Both the position numbers and the translations under genes were made by a program. DNA of 64,000 nucleotides from Brenneria goodwinii (GTDB taxonomy: Bacteria; Pseudomonadota; Gammaproteobacteria; Enterobacterales; Enterobacteriaceae): the NCBI RefSeq assembly GCF_002291445.1, contig NZ_CP014137.1:3596001-3660000 (forward strand), in the 5' to 3' direction. Below, piece after piece: positions 1 to 9,489 of this stretch (the stretch's first letter is position 1; every line of letters begins with the position of its first letter). The notes beneath the pieces were generated by a model. It saw nothing but the letters and a program-made list of their open reading frames with translations. It did not search any database and had not been told where the DNA came from.

Positions 1-73
1 CCGCCACCTGAATGAACAGCGATATCTCTATGTAAGCGAAAAGAAAAATTAATAACAACGGTAACCAGCGCAC
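1..73 (-). CDS. fxsA: FxsA family inner-membrane protein, 5' part only
   Basis: The reverse complement reads (M)RWLPLLLIFLFAYIEIS before the window ends, which matches the conserved start of FxsA, the small membrane protein known in E. coli for suppressing F-exclusion of phage T7. The start appears to be GTG at 73, preceded at good spacing by an AGGAGA ribosome site. Only about 24 codons are present. Divergent placement next to aspA is the same as in E. coli, which supports the call. Confidence 0.75.
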   Translation of the reverse strand, partial: MRWLPLLLIFLFAYIEISLFIQVA

Positions 74-300
74 CTGATTCTCCTGTTTGTGAAAACGCCT
101 GTTGTTAAGAACAAACGCGATTGTTGTAAACAAATTATGTTATTGAAAACAAATATGACCAGGCATCACTGCTCTGCACATTATAATCTACTGAGATGGT
201 AGCGCGATCAGCTATTTTCAAGCTATGACATAGACATTTGTTATCTGAAAGTGGTCAGTCGCGACGGCTATCACAGTTCATTTATCTGAGTGTAATGGAA

Positions 301-352
301 AGATCAGATAGTGATCTAGGCTACTATTTTTTTGGGATATACAGCATATAAT
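301..352 (+). promoter_or_regulatory. Probable aspA promoter with upstream palindrome
   Basis: A perfect -10 hexamer (TATAAT) lies at 347-352, but no good -35 is seen, which suits an activator-dependent promoter. Just upstream, 301-317 is an interrupted palindrome (AGATCA, 5 nt, TGATCT). In E. coli aspA is activated by CRP and anaerobically by FNR; the palindrome could be such a site, but it matches neither consensus well. The rest of 74-300 shows no gene. Confidence 0.4.
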
Positions 353-456
353 CACGCAGGTTAATGCGAATTAAGTCAAATACTCTGCAATTCCTGCCCG
401 TGATCGTGCAATTAGTTCAAACAATTTTTAGTCAGCAGAATATAGAGAAGGCTCTC

Positions 457-1896
457 ATGTCAGATAACATTCGTATTGAAGAAGACCTGTTAGGTACCAA
501 AGAAGTTCCCGCAGATGCCTATTATGGTGTTCATACCTTACGGGCGGTCGAAAACTTTTACATCAGTAACAGTAAAATAAGCGACATCCCGGAATTTGTA
601 CGCGGTATGGTCATGGTTAAAAAAGCCGCGGCACTGGCGAACAAGGAACTGCAAACTATCCCCCGCAAAATTGCCGATGTCATCATCCAGGCCTGCGATG
701 AAGTGCTGAATAACGGCAAATGCATGGATCAATTTCCGATTGATGTCTATCAGGGCGGCGCGGGCACCTCGGTAAACATGAACACCAACGAAGTATTAGC
801 CAATATCGGTTTGGAACTGATGGGACACCGAAAAGGCGAATACCAATATCTCAATCCAAACGATCATCTGAACAAGTGTCAATCGACCAATGACGTCTAC
901 CCCACCGGATTCCGCATCGCGGTTTACGCCTCTATTCTGAAACTGGTTGACGCGCTGACACAGCTTGGCGACGGTTTCGAACGCAAAGCCAAAGAATTCG
1001 CAAACATATTGAAAATGGGGCGAACCCAGCTGCAAGACGCGGTTCCGATGACTTTAGGCCAGGAATTTCATGCCTTCAATGTGTTACTGAAAGAAGAAAA
1101 TAAAAACCTGCTGCGTACCGCGGAACTGTTGTTGGAAGTGAACCTGGGGGCGACGGCGATCGGCACCAAGCTGAACACGCCGGATGGCTATCAGCAACTG
1201 GCGGTAAAACGATTGGCGGAAGTCAGCGGCCTGCCCTGTGTTCCGGCGGAAGACCTGATTGAAGCGACCTCCGACTGCGGCGCATACGTTATGGTGCACA
1301 GCTCGCTTAAACGCCTGGCCGTAAAGCTGTCGAAAATCTGTAACGACCTGCGCTTACTCTCCTCCGGGCCGCGGACCGGTCTGAACGAGATTAACCTGCC
1401 GCAGTTGCAGGCGGGCTCTTCCATCATGCCGGCCAAAGTCAACCCGGTGGTGCCGGAGGTCGTCAACCAGGTATGCTTTAAAGTGATCGGCAACGACACC
1501 TGCGTCACCATGGCTTCCGAAGCGGGACAATTGCAGTTAAACGTCATGGAGCCCGTTATCGGCCAGGCCATGTTTGAGTCAACGCACATTCTGACCAATG
1601 CCTGTTACAACCTGTTGGAAAAATGCGTGAATGGCATTACGGCTAACAAGGATGTCTGCGAGGCATACGTCTTCAACTCGATCGGCATCGTCACTTACCT
1701 CAACCCGTTTATCGGCCACCACAACGGCGATATCGTCGGTAGGCTCTGTGCGGAAACCGGTAAAAGCGTACGGGAAGTCGTATTGGAACGCGGTCTGCTG
1801 ACGGAAGCGGAACTGGATGACATTTTCTCCATCCAGAACCTGATGCACCCGGCATATAAAGCCAAACGTTACACCGACGAGAACGATGTGTCTTAA
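457..1896 (+). CDS. aspA: Aspartate ammonia-lyase (aspartase)
   Basis: Cytoplasmic enzyme that deaminates L-aspartate to fumarate and ammonia. The protein carries the fumarase/aspartase signature GSSIMPAKVNP around residue 320 and the N-terminal motif DLLGTKEVP. I chose ATG 457 rather than 364 because it follows an AGAGAAG ribosome site and gives about 480 residues, close to the E. coli enzyme (478). The longer reading adds 31 residues with no family match. A strong terminator follows directly. In E. coli the next gene is the dicarboxylate transporter dcuA; here it is absent and cutA follows. Confidence 0.97.
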   Translation: MSDNIRIEEDLLGTKEVPADAYYGVHTLRAVENFYISNSKISDIPEFVRGMVMVKKAAALANKELQTIPRKIADVIIQACDEVLNNGKCMDQFPIDVYQGGAGTSVNMNTNEVLANIGLELMGHRKGEYQYLNPNDHLNKCQSTNDVYPTGFRIAVYASILKLVDALTQLGDGFERKAKEFANILKMGRTQLQDAVPMTLGQEFHAFNVLLKEENKNLLRTAELLLEVNLGATAIGTKLNTPDGYQQLAVKRLAEVSGLPCVPAEDLIEATSDCGAYVMVHSSLKRLAVKLSKICNDLRLLSSGPRTGLNEINLPQLQAGSSIMPAKVNPVVPEVVNQVCFKVIGNDTCVTMASEAGQLQLNVMEPVIGQAMFESTHILTNACYNLLEKCVNGITANKDVCEAYVFNSIGIVTYLNPFIGHHNGDIVGRLCAETGKSVREVVLERGLLTEAELDDIFSIQNLMHPAYKAKRYTDENDVS

Positions 1897-1916
1897 CACC
1901 TGACATCATCTTTTTT

Positions 1917-1952
1917 AAGGCGCGTTTGCTCGCCAAGAGCGACGCGCCTTTA
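1917..1952 (+). terminator. Rho-independent terminator after aspA
   Basis: A GC-rich hairpin pairs AAGGCGCGT with ACGCGCCTT, with an additional inner GCTC/GAGC pairing. It starts about 20 nt after the aspA stop and is followed by a T-rich run. Confidence 0.8.
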
Positions 1953-2079
1953 CTTTATGCTTAAGAGATTTTAGCCCGGCTATCCCGCATAAGCGGCCAA
2001 CGATAAGGCGCCGCATCATTCCCCTGATTATACAAAGCAAGGTATAGTGTTCCCATGTTCACCTTAAACGGAGGCCACG

Positions 2080-2412
2080 ATGTCAAACCGCCCTGCTTGC
2101 GATGCCGTCGTCATACTCTGTACCGCGCCTGACGAACCTTGCGCGCAACAGCTTGCCGCATCATTACTGGAAGCGAAACTTGCCGCCTGCGTAACGCTAC
2201 TGCCCGGCGCCCGTTCGCTTTATTACTGGGAAGGCAAACTTGAACAGCAGTCGGAAGTACAAATGCTGATCAAAAGCGATACCGCACACCAGCAGGTTTT
2301 GCTGAACCATCTGAAACAACACCATCCTTACCAGACGCCGGAACTGCTGGTGTTGCCGGTATTGAGTGGCGATAACGATTATCTGACATGGCTCAACGCA
2401 TCTTTACGCTGA
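2080..2412 (+). CDS. cutA: Divalent-cation tolerance protein CutA
   Basis: Small trimeric protein of 110 residues, linked in E. coli to copper and divalent metal tolerance. It has the family pattern of a short alpha/beta fold: a VILCTAPDE strand, AACVTLLPGARSLYYWEGK, and the C-terminal HPYQTPELL motif. ATG 2080 follows a GGAGG-like site. The last 25 nt overlap the start of dsbD in another frame, so the two are probably translationally coupled as in other enterobacteria. Confidence 0.95.
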   Translation: MSNRPACDAVVILCTAPDEPCAQQLAASLLEAKLAACVTLLPGARSLYYWEGKLEQQSEVQMLIKSDTAHQQVLLNHLKQHHPYQTPELLVLPVLSGDNDYLTWLNASLR

Positions 2413-4109
2413 TCGTCCTGTTGTGGGCCTCACTCGGCGCAACGGCCATGGCGGCCTCGCCCTTTGGTCAAAATAGTATCGGCGGCAGCCAGAGTTCGCC
2501 TTTTTTGCCTGTCGATCAGGCCTTTGCTTTTGACTTTCAGCAGCGGAATGACCGGTTGACCGTTCGCTGGGCAATACAGCCGGGCTATTATCTCTATCGC
2601 CAGCAGATAAAACTGGAAGGCAGCGACGCGGTGCTTGGCGATATCAATTTGCCGCCGGGCGCTAGCCATCAGGATGACTATTTCGGTCAGACTTTCATCT
2701 TTCGGCAACAGCTGGCGGTCACCATCCCGCTACTGCAAGCAAATGACCGCGCAACGGTAAAAGTCACCTATCAGGGCTGCGCGGATGCGGGCTTTTGTTA
2801 CCCGCCGGAGACGCGCATCATCCCGCTAAGCCGGGTTGTCCAGACCGCAGGCGGAGGCTCCGCGCCGCCCGGACCATCGCCCCTTGAAACGCCGCCGCCC
2901 TTCTCCCCCTGGTGGGCGCTATTGATTGGCATCGGCGTCGCTTTCACGCCCTGCGTGCTGCCCATGTACCCGTTGATATCCAGTTTGGTGCTCGGCAGGA
3001 AAACCCGATTAACGCCCCTGCGAACCTTTTGCTTATCGATGAGTTATGTACAGGGGATGGCGCTGACCTACACGCTGCTGGGACTGATCGTCGCCGCCGC
3101 AGGACTGCGCTTTCAGGCCGCGCTGCAACATCCGTATGTTCTGATAAGCCTCTCTGTGCTGTTCATCGCGCTGGCGCTTTCCATGTTCGGTCTGTACACC
3201 CTGCAACTGCCCTCCGCCATGCAAACCCGCCTGACGGAGTGGAGCAATCGTCAGCAAGGCGGTTCTCTGGTTGGCGTGTTCAGCATGGGCGCTTTAGCGG
3301 GATTAATCTGCTCCCCTTGCACCACGGCGCCGCTTAGCGCCATTCTGCTTTATATTGCGCAAAGCGGTAACCTATTGGCGGGAGGCGGCTCGCTCTATTT
3401 ATATGCTTTAGGCATGGGTCTGCCGCTGATTCTGGTCACGTTGTTCGGTAATCGGCTGTTGCCGCGTAGCGGCCCGTGGATGCAATACGTCAAAGAAGCG
3501 TTCGGCTTTGTCATTCTGGCGCTGCCCGTTTTTCTCCTTGAGCGCATACTGGGCGAAAGTTGGGGGATCAGATTGTGGAGTCTGTTGGGTGTGGCCTTTT
3601 TCGGCTGGGCGTTCACGCTGAGCTTACGCAGCCATAAAGGCTGGATGCGCGGCGTTCAGCTACTGCTGCTGGCGAGTGCTCTAGTCGCAGCGCGACCGCT
3701 ACAGAACTGGATATTTCCACCGGCGGAATCTGAACGGCGACATGCCTCTTCCGCCCTCAATTTTACACCGGTGACCAACGTCGTCAGTTTGAATAATGCG
3801 CTGGCGGGACGTCATCAACCCGTGATGCTCGATCTGTACGCTGATTGGTGCGTCGCCTGTAAAGAGTTTGAAAAATACACCTTCAGCGATAGCAATGTGC
3901 AGCGCCTTTTATCACGCATGACGTTATTACAAGCTGATGTGACCGAAAATCGAACGGAACAGAACAGGTTGCTGAAACAACTACAGGTTCTGGGGCTACC
4001 CACCATCCTGTTTTTTGATGCGCAGGGTAAAGAGATACCCGGCTCACGCGTCACCGGATTTATGGACGCGGAAAAATTTCAGGCACATTTGCAGAAGTTC
4101 AGTCCGTAA
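2388..4109 (+). CDS. dsbD: Thiol:disulfide interchange protein DsbD
   Basis: Inner-membrane reductant conduit that passes electrons from cytoplasmic thioredoxin to periplasmic DsbC, DsbE and DsbG. All three modules are present: a signal peptide (about residues 1-22) and an N-terminal periplasmic domain with the GCADAGFCYPPE cysteine pair; a central multi-span membrane domain with the conserved cysteines of TPCVLPMYPL and CSPCTT; and a C-terminal thioredoxin-like domain with active site DWCVACKEF near residue 485. At 573 residues it is close to the E. coli protein. It overlaps cutA. Confidence 0.96.
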   Translation: MAQRIFTLIVLLWASLGATAMAASPFGQNSIGGSQSSPFLPVDQAFAFDFQQRNDRLTVRWAIQPGYYLYRQQIKLEGSDAVLGDINLPPGASHQDDYFGQTFIFRQQLAVTIPLLQANDRATVKVTYQGCADAGFCYPPETRIIPLSRVVQTAGGGSAPPGPSPLETPPPFSPWWALLIGIGVAFTPCVLPMYPLISSLVLGRKTRLTPLRTFCLSMSYVQGMALTYTLLGLIVAAAGLRFQAALQHPYVLISLSVLFIALALSMFGLYTLQLPSAMQTRLTEWSNRQQGGSLVGVFSMGALAGLICSPCTTAPLSAILLYIAQSGNLLAGGGSLYLYALGMGLPLILVTLFGNRLLPRSGPWMQYVKEAFGFVILALPVFLLERILGESWGIRLWSLLGVAFFGWAFTLSLRSHKGWMRGVQLLLLASALVAARPLQNWIFPPAESERRHASSALNFTPVTNVVSLNNALAGRHQPVMLDLYADWCVACKEFEKYTFSDSNVQRLLSRMTLLQADVTENRTEQNRLLKQLQVLGLPTILFFDAQGKEIPGSRVTGFMDAEKFQAHLQKFSP

Positions 4110-4153
4110 ACGACACTATTTATTCTGGCAATCGCTTTTCTGGAGGAGAGCCA

Positions 4154-4729
4154 ATGCAACGGGAAGACGTTCTTGAACATGCACTCACGCTGTTGGAACA
4201 ACACGGTTTCGCCATGACCACTCTGGACATGTTGGCTGAAAAACTGGACGTTTCCATGGCAGAGCTACTGCCGTTTTGGCCCGATCGCGAAGCCCTGCTT
4301 TATGACAGCCTGCGCTATCACAGCCAACAGGTCGATGTCTGGCGGCGACAGCTTCTGTTGGATGACACGAAAAACACTGAGCAAAAACTGCTGGCGCGTT
4401 ATCAGGTGCTGCATGATGCGGTAAAACAACAGCGTTATCCCGGCTGCCTGTTTGTGGCCGCCTGCAGCTTCTTTCCTGATATTAACCACCCGATCCATCA
4501 GATTGCCGAGCAGCAGAAACAGGCATCCTACCGCTATACCCGCGACCTGCTGGAAGAGTTGGAAACCGACGATCCGGAAATGGTGGCTCAGCAGATGGAA
4601 CTGATTTTGGAAGGATGTTTAAGCAATCTGTTGGTAAAACATCAGGCATCGAGCATTGCAACGGCACGACGGCTGGCCGAAGATGTTCTCCGCTTTTCAT
4701 TATGCCGTAAAAACGGGGCATTGACCTGA
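4154..4729 (+). CDS. yjdC: TetR-family regulator (YjdC-like)
   Basis: A 191-residue protein with an N-terminal TetR helix-turn-helix (residues 5-50, including TTLDMLAEKLDVS) and a C-terminal helical ligand domain. Its position directly after dsbD matches E. coli yjdC, whose target is poorly known. The start is ATG 4154 after a GGAGGAG ribosome site. It lies about 45 nt after dsbD and may be co-transcribed with it. Confidence 0.85.
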   Translation: MQREDVLEHALTLLEQHGFAMTTLDMLAEKLDVSMAELLPFWPDREALLYDSLRYHSQQVDVWRRQLLLDDTKNTEQKLLARYQVLHDAVKQQRYPGCLFVAACSFFPDINHPIHQIAEQQKQASYRYTRDLLEELETDDPEMVAQQMELILEGCLSNLLVKHQASSIATARRLAEDVLRFSLCRKNGALT

Positions 4730-4857
4730 CAGCAAAAGCAATGAGAAACGCGAACTCCGCGTGTTGGCTGAAAAGTCGGCAATCAGTAGGGTTTTCCGCT
4801 TGTTAACTCATAAACCCGTTGACGGCAAGCAGTCAATACGGTTTAATGCGCCCCGTT

Positions 4858-4933
4858 GCCCGGATAGCTCAGTCGGTAGAGCAGAGGATTGAAAATCCTC
4901 GTGTCCTTGGTTCGATTCCGAGTCCGGGCACCA
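4858..4933 (+). tRNA. tRNA-Phe(GAA)
   Basis: A complete 76-nt cloverleaf with acceptor stem GCCCGGA/TCCGGGC, anticodon loop around GAA (ttGAAaa), T-loop GGTTCGATTCC and an encoded CCA end. It is nearly identical to E. coli pheU/pheV. Its 3' end is the probable attachment site for the integrase that starts 180 nt downstream. Confidence 0.98.
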
Positions 4934-5112
4934 CTTATTCATACACGGACGTCCACTGACGTCCGTTTTTCTTTTTAAAGTCAACAAACTATATACTTTA
5001 TCCCCCTCACTGACGTTCACTAACATTCATCAACATCCACATTGCCTTGATGGTATATCTGTTGGTATTGTTAGTTCGATACGTTTTGTACCATCACAGG
5101 GAGGGGTAAACG

Positions 5113-6372
5113 ATGGCTCTCACTGATGTCAAAGTAAGAAATGCCAAGCCCGCTGACAAGCCAGTAAAACTCACTGACGGCAACGGTATGCATCTTCTTA
5201 TTCATCCTAATGGCTCCAAATACTGGCGTCTACAATACCGCTTTGCAGGAAAACAAAAGCTACTGGCTCTAGGGGTCTACCCTGCAGTCTCTCTTGCTGA
5301 TGCCCGTAGCCATAGAGATGATGCCAGAAAATTAATTGCTGCTGGTATTGACCCCTCCGAAAAGAAAAAATCTGAAAAGGTAGAGCTAAGCGGCGCTCTT
5401 GCTTTTGAGTCCGTTGCCAGAGACTGGCATGCAAGCAACATCAACTGGTCAGAAACTCACGCTGAAAGAGTGCTGAACAGTCTTACTAACCATGTGTTCC
5501 CTGTTATTGGTAAACGAAACATTACCGACCTCAAAACCCGTGACCTACTTCAACCAATTAAGGCGGCTGAAAAATCCGGGCATCTTGAGATTGCTGCTCG
5601 TCTCCAGCAACGCATCACCGCTATCATGCGATATGCTGTCCATAACAGTATTATCGATAGTAATCCTGCTCAGGACTTAGCTGGAGCCATTGCAACAGCA
5701 AAACGAGTCCATCGCCCGGCTCTTCCATTCGAACGCATTACAGAGCTTCTAAGCCGCATTGAGAGCTACAGAGGAAGACAGCTAACCCGCCTTGCTGTTC
5801 GACTCACTTTACTAACTTTTGTTCGTTCAAGTGAGATGCGTTTTGCCCGCTGGTCTGAAATTGACTTCAAAAATGCGCTCTGGACGATACCTGCAGAACG
5901 TGACGAACTTCAAGGGGTGAAACACTCCAGCCGTGGCTCAAAGATGAAAACCCCTCACCTCGTCCCATTAAGCAAGCAGGCTTTAGCCACCCTGAGAGAA
6001 ATTCGGAAGCTCAGTGGAGATCAGAAAATCATCTTCATTGGAGATCACTATGCCTATAAGCCAATGAGTGAAAACACCATTAATAACGCGCTACGTAAAA
6101 TGGGCTATGACACAAAAACAGAAGTTTGTGGTCATGGTTTCCGCTCAATGGCCTGTAGTGCCTTGATCGAATCCGGCTTATGGTCAAAAGATGCTGTAGA
6201 ACGTCAGATGAGCCATCAGGAGCGTAATAACGTTCGTGCTGCTTACATCCATCTTGCTGAACATCTCGATGAGCGTCGGCTAATGCTACAGTGGTGGGCT
6301 GATTATCTTAATGCCAATCGAGAAAGAATGGTCAGGCCGTTTGAATTCAATAAATCATCAGTAATGAAATAA
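5113..6372 (+). CDS. P4-type tyrosine integrase of the tRNA-Phe island
   Basis: A 419-residue tyrosine recombinase. Residues 1-90 form the DUF4102-type arm-binding domain (LTDVKVRNAKPADKPVKLTD), followed by a SAM-like core-binding domain (about 105-190) and the catalytic domain with the first arginine in TFVRSSEMRFARWSEID, the HGFRSMACSAL box, and the terminal SHQ...AAYIH region with the nucleophile tyrosine. It reads away from tRNA-Phe, the usual layout of P4-family islands. ATG 5113 has a GAGGGG ribosome site. It looks intact. Confidence 0.95.
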   Translation: MALTDVKVRNAKPADKPVKLTDGNGMHLLIHPNGSKYWRLQYRFAGKQKLLALGVYPAVSLADARSHRDDARKLIAAGIDPSEKKKSEKVELSGALAFESVARDWHASNINWSETHAERVLNSLTNHVFPVIGKRNITDLKTRDLLQPIKAAEKSGHLEIAARLQQRITAIMRYAVHNSIIDSNPAQDLAGAIATAKRVHRPALPFERITELLSRIESYRGRQLTRLAVRLTLLTFVRSSEMRFARWSEIDFKNALWTIPAERDELQGVKHSSRGSKMKTPHLVPLSKQALATLREIRKLSGDQKIIFIGDHYAYKPMSENTINNALRKMGYDTKTEVCGHGFRSMACSALIESGLWSKDAVERQMSHQERNNVRAAYIHLAEHLDERRLMLQWWADYLNANRERMVRPFEFNKSSVMK

Positions 6373-6391
6373 AGGGGAAAACCCTTTATTT
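6367..6391. terminator. Bidirectional terminator between integrase and restriction genes
   Basis: Perfect 10-bp arms (AAATAAAGGG / CCCTTTATTT) with a 5-nt loop lie between the convergent integrase and specificity genes. A-rich and T-rich flanks allow it to work on both strands. It overlaps the integrase stop. Confidence 0.75.
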
Positions 6392-6403
6392 CACTATAAG
6401 ATT

Positions 6404-7348
6404 TCATTGTATTCTATCACTGTAAGGTAGGCTACTAATATATGATTCCATATAATCCCAGTCGGGATTATTATTATTATCAACAGGTAGCATTATGAGT
6501 GTGTCTTTCATTTTATCTAAAGTCCATTTCCTACCGTATCCAAATTTTAATTTATTTGCCCTTATAATTGTGCATAAAAAAAGGCCCAACAGAATGTTAA
6601 GCTCTTTGTTTTTGAGTGTTAAAACATTAACATCATCAGATGCCCAGAAATCGTTCTTCTGATAGAACGCTTCACCAACGGAACCATTGTAATTAACTGT
6701 GATACAATTCCCACGATGAGTTGGTTTATTTTCAATCAACTGCCGCACGCCATTGTTATCAGATATAGCTCCAATGAAATTTAAATTACCTTCAACCATA
6801 TCTTCCTTTGTTAAACGTTTACCTTTAGAAAATTCAAATATATCTTTCATAGGAAATTCTTTCCATAATGATATATTAATAGGCAAATCATTTTTAACGA
6901 CCGAAGTTTTAATTTCATTGGAAAATTGGTCCAACTCAACATTATCAACCCAATCAGGGATTGATTCTGGTAATAAAATATCGCCCAGAGTTTTGTTGGC
7001 TTGACGACCATAGCTATATTTATATTTGTTCTCACTTATAAGATGAGCATAATATAGCTTCCTAACAAAGCTCATCTCTTTAATTGATGAAAGAACATAC
7101 AAGTCCCTACCGCTATAATAAGGTTCCTGCTGTACAAAAGTCGATAATACAGACCCACCACCTGCACAGCTAATAGTTCCTGCAGGATTGGGTTTTACAT
7201 CAGGTAGTGGTTTTACCTTAGCGACAACACCGTTATTTTGAGATGTCCTCGCTACAAAGTTTATGCCAGAACTATGATCAGTTATATCCAGCTTATTCAA
7301 CTCAAGGTTAACACCATATTTAATGTGGAATAAGTCTTTAACCTTCAT
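6404..7348 (-). CDS. Type IIB/I restriction specificity subunit (BcgI-B-like)
   Basis: A 314-residue S-type subunit with two target recognition domains arranged as a repeat. Each half has the pattern F(V/I)(A/G)..S.NNGV, then a GGSV or NGSV turn, then YSGRDLYVL or WASDDVNVL. This layout and length fit the B subunit of type IIB systems such as BcgI (about 340 residues) better than a classical HsdS (about 400 or more). It would select a bipartite DNA site for the methylase/nuclease upstream. Its start overlaps the methylase stop by 11 nt (ATGAAGGTTAA). Confidence 0.85.
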   Translation of the reverse strand: MKVKDLFHIKYGVNLELNKLDITDHSSGINFVARTSQNNGVVAKVKPLPDVKPNPAGTISCAGGGSVLSTFVQQEPYYSGRDLYVLSSIKEMSFVRKLYYAHLISENKYKYSYGRQANKTLGDILLPESIPDWVDNVELDQFSNEIKTSVVKNDLPINISLWKEFPMKDIFEFSKGKRLTKEDMVEGNLNFIGAISDNNGVRQLIENKPTHRGNCITVNYNGSVGEAFYQKNDFWASDDVNVLTLKNKELNILLGLFLCTIIRANKLKFGYGRKWTLDKMKDTLIMLPVDNNNNPDWDYMESYISSLPYSDRIQ

Positions 7349-8843
7349 GAATTTTACCTTCTTTTACCAGATAAGAAAAATAGTCTCGTACACTTTTTTC
7401 AAAATCATCTTGAGTCAATTTTGTATAATCAGTTTTCATATATGCTTCTGCGAGCCATTCGTCTTTATGAGTGACTGTTTTTTTTGCAGAAAGGCCATCA
7501 ACTTCTTCAGAGTTTTTATACAAAGAAAGCCACTGACTCTTTATTTTATCCCATTGATTATAAACATCTACGCGCCCTAATTTTTTTCTTTTTATGAAAC
7601 CATCGTCCTTGCAATAACCAAAGAAAGTTTTAACTTTTTCATCATGTGCTTTATGCGCCTCCCAAACCATAACGCATACATTTGTTCCTGTTGGATAGAA
7701 AATATCATCAGGCATTGAAAAAACAGCCTTTAAGGTATGCTTTTCAAATAACCGTTTTCGTACATCTTTAAATTTCGTCCCTATAGCACATGACATTGGA
7801 ACAACTACCGCTGCTTTAGAATTCTTTACAAGGATGTTAAGAAGTTGTTCTACAAACTCTAACTCAACAAGATCTTTTTGTGAGTAAGGAGGGTTTAGAA
7901 GACCAGCCGTTAAGCCGACATTATCTTCGACAACATTGCCGTTCTCATCTATTCTAAATTTAGCTGCATCTTGTAATTTTTTGATAGTTTTAGAATTAAA
8001 GCAATCTCCGTGTATAATATTGGATTTACCATCTCTACGAATGATCATATTCGCTATGGCTAATACATACAAATCAGGATCTAACTCAATTCCATGCAGT
8101 TGGTGCTTTCTAATATTTTCATATTTTTTAGGGTCTGATGTTTTGTGAAACATCTTATTCATAGCTGATACTAAAAAAGAAGCGCTACCACAGCATATAT
8201 CAGCGACATAGCTATCTTCATTTATCTCAGCTAAATCGCACATGAACTCAGTTAAATGTTGCGGAGTCAGAACGATACCAAGGCCACTGCCATCACCACC
8301 GCTATATTTTACGAACTCATGGTAAAAAACACCTAATGCATCTAAAGATGAGTCAGCATTATTCATCATAGGCTTGATTTTCATCTCTAGCTGCTCAATA
8401 TACCATGAAATAGAATAATCGCATCCAATAGGGATTTGACTAAGCTTTTCATTTTGGCCGATAGACCTAAAAGAAGCTTTAATATTATCTCTCTTGTTTC
8501 TCGATATATCACTATCATCAAGGACATTATCAATAGCATTTGTTAATGAAAGTATAATATTAGAAAAACTAGTTAGATTAATATAATCACGAGAGAAGTC
8601 TTTATCTTCTAAGGCAATTAGTATACCAGCAATAAATATTGGCTTTTGTTTTTCAGTTACTTTAATGCTGCGAAGTCTATCGTGAAAATCAATTGCCGTA
8701 TCTCGAATTTCGTCCAAAGAATAACTTTTAGATATTTTCTCTCCGTTGATTGCTTTCCAATAGTTATCGGGAGAAAGAAAAATGTTGTGTAGTTTCTTTT
8801 GGAGTGAAAGGGGCATCCTGATTTTTGGGCCAATAATATACAT
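7338..8843 (-). CDS. N6-adenine DNA methylase part of a BcgI-A-like subunit
   Basis: This 501-residue frame holds a helical methylase N-terminal region, the SAM-binding motif ADICCGSASF near residue 212 and the catalytic motif NPPY near residue 314, all typical of HsdM/BcgI-A gamma-type N6-adenine methylases. Its first codons (from 8843) overlap the end of the nuclease frame, and there is no ribosome site there. I read it as the C-terminal two-thirds of one former polypeptide of about 640 residues, the size of BcgI-A, broken by a one-base shift near 8780-8790. If it can still be translated it could give methylation without cutting. Confidence 0.85.
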   Translation of the reverse strand: MYIIGPKIRMPLSLQKKLHNIFLSPDNYWKAINGEKISKSYSLDEIRDTAIDFHDRLRSIKVTEKQKPIFIAGILIALEDKDFSRDYINLTSFSNIILSLTNAIDNVLDDSDISRNKRDNIKASFRSIGQNEKLSQIPIGCDYSISWYIEQLEMKIKPMMNNADSSLDALGVFYHEFVKYSGGDGSGLGIVLTPQHLTEFMCDLAEINEDSYVADICCGSASFLVSAMNKMFHKTSDPKKYENIRKHQLHGIELDPDLYVLAIANMIIRRDGKSNIIHGDCFNSKTIKKLQDAAKFRIDENGNVVEDNVGLTAGLLNPPYSQKDLVELEFVEQLLNILVKNSKAAVVVPMSCAIGTKFKDVRKRLFEKHTLKAVFSMPDDIFYPTGTNVCVMVWEAHKAHDEKVKTFFGYCKDDGFIKRKKLGRVDVYNQWDKIKSQWLSLYKNSEEVDGLSAKKTVTHKDEWLAEAYMKTDYTKLTQDDFEKSVRDYFSYLVKEGKIHEG

Positions 8844-9255
8844 CTACTGATGACTTGTCTTTTTCTGAACCACTAACTCCTACAGCAATGACATTATAAT
8901 GCTGCTTAAGGAATTTGGCGTAATAAAGCGCACCATCAACTGCAAAAGCGTTTGGCTTATTTAAAAGGGGACTGACATGTTTTCTTGTTTGGCTCTTGCA
9001 TTCAATAACTAAAATAGTTGAAGGATCATTTTCAAAAGTTATTATGAATTCGGGCTTAGAATTCCCCTTCCCTCCAAGACTATAATTATTTAAGGCACAC
9101 TCTATAGGCTTCCCTCCTGCTTTAGACAAGGATTCCCTTATTTTCTCAACGTTAGGAACACTGCCTTGGGGATAAACATAGCCAAAGCTATTTGCACCTA
9201 ATGTAAAGCACATTTCTGTCATTGTTAATTGTTCAGTATAACTTTCTATTTTCAT
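8764..9255 (-). CDS. PD-(D/E)XK nuclease part of the BcgI-A-like subunit, split off by frameshift
   Basis: A 163-residue frame with a PD-(D/E)XK-like core: KPEFIITF followed by TILVIECKSQT, which supplies the acidic and ECK residues. In BcgI-type A subunits this nuclease domain sits N-terminal to the methylase on one chain. Here the last codons (QHFSFSR, stop) are out of frame with the methylase continuation FLSPDNYWKAI; removing one T from the TTTTT run near 8783 joins them. So this is a pseudogene half, a phase-variable gene or a base-call error in a homopolymer. Confidence 0.8.
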   Translation of the reverse strand: MKIESYTEQLTMTEMCFTLGANSFGYVYPQGSVPNVEKIRESLSKAGGKPIECALNNYSLGGKGNSKPEFIITFENDPSTILVIECKSQTRKHVSPLLNKPNAFAVDGALYYAKFLKQHYNVIAVGVSGSEKDKSSVDVYYWPKNQDAPFTPKETTQHFSFSR

Positions 9256-9489
9256 TGATAGTAACCATGAATTATTTTTTCTATTATAACATGAAGTAAC
9301 AAACAGTCCAACATGCTTTCAAAGCATAAAAAAAACATTAGTTAAATAAACTTTGAAAGTAATCATCAGCCAAGTTATTTTATATCTAAACAACAAATTC
9401 TTAATAATGAAGATAATAACTTGACGCCAAGAATGTTTTACATTTGATGTTAAACACTCTAGATATTGCAATATTAGTAGCGATTATAA

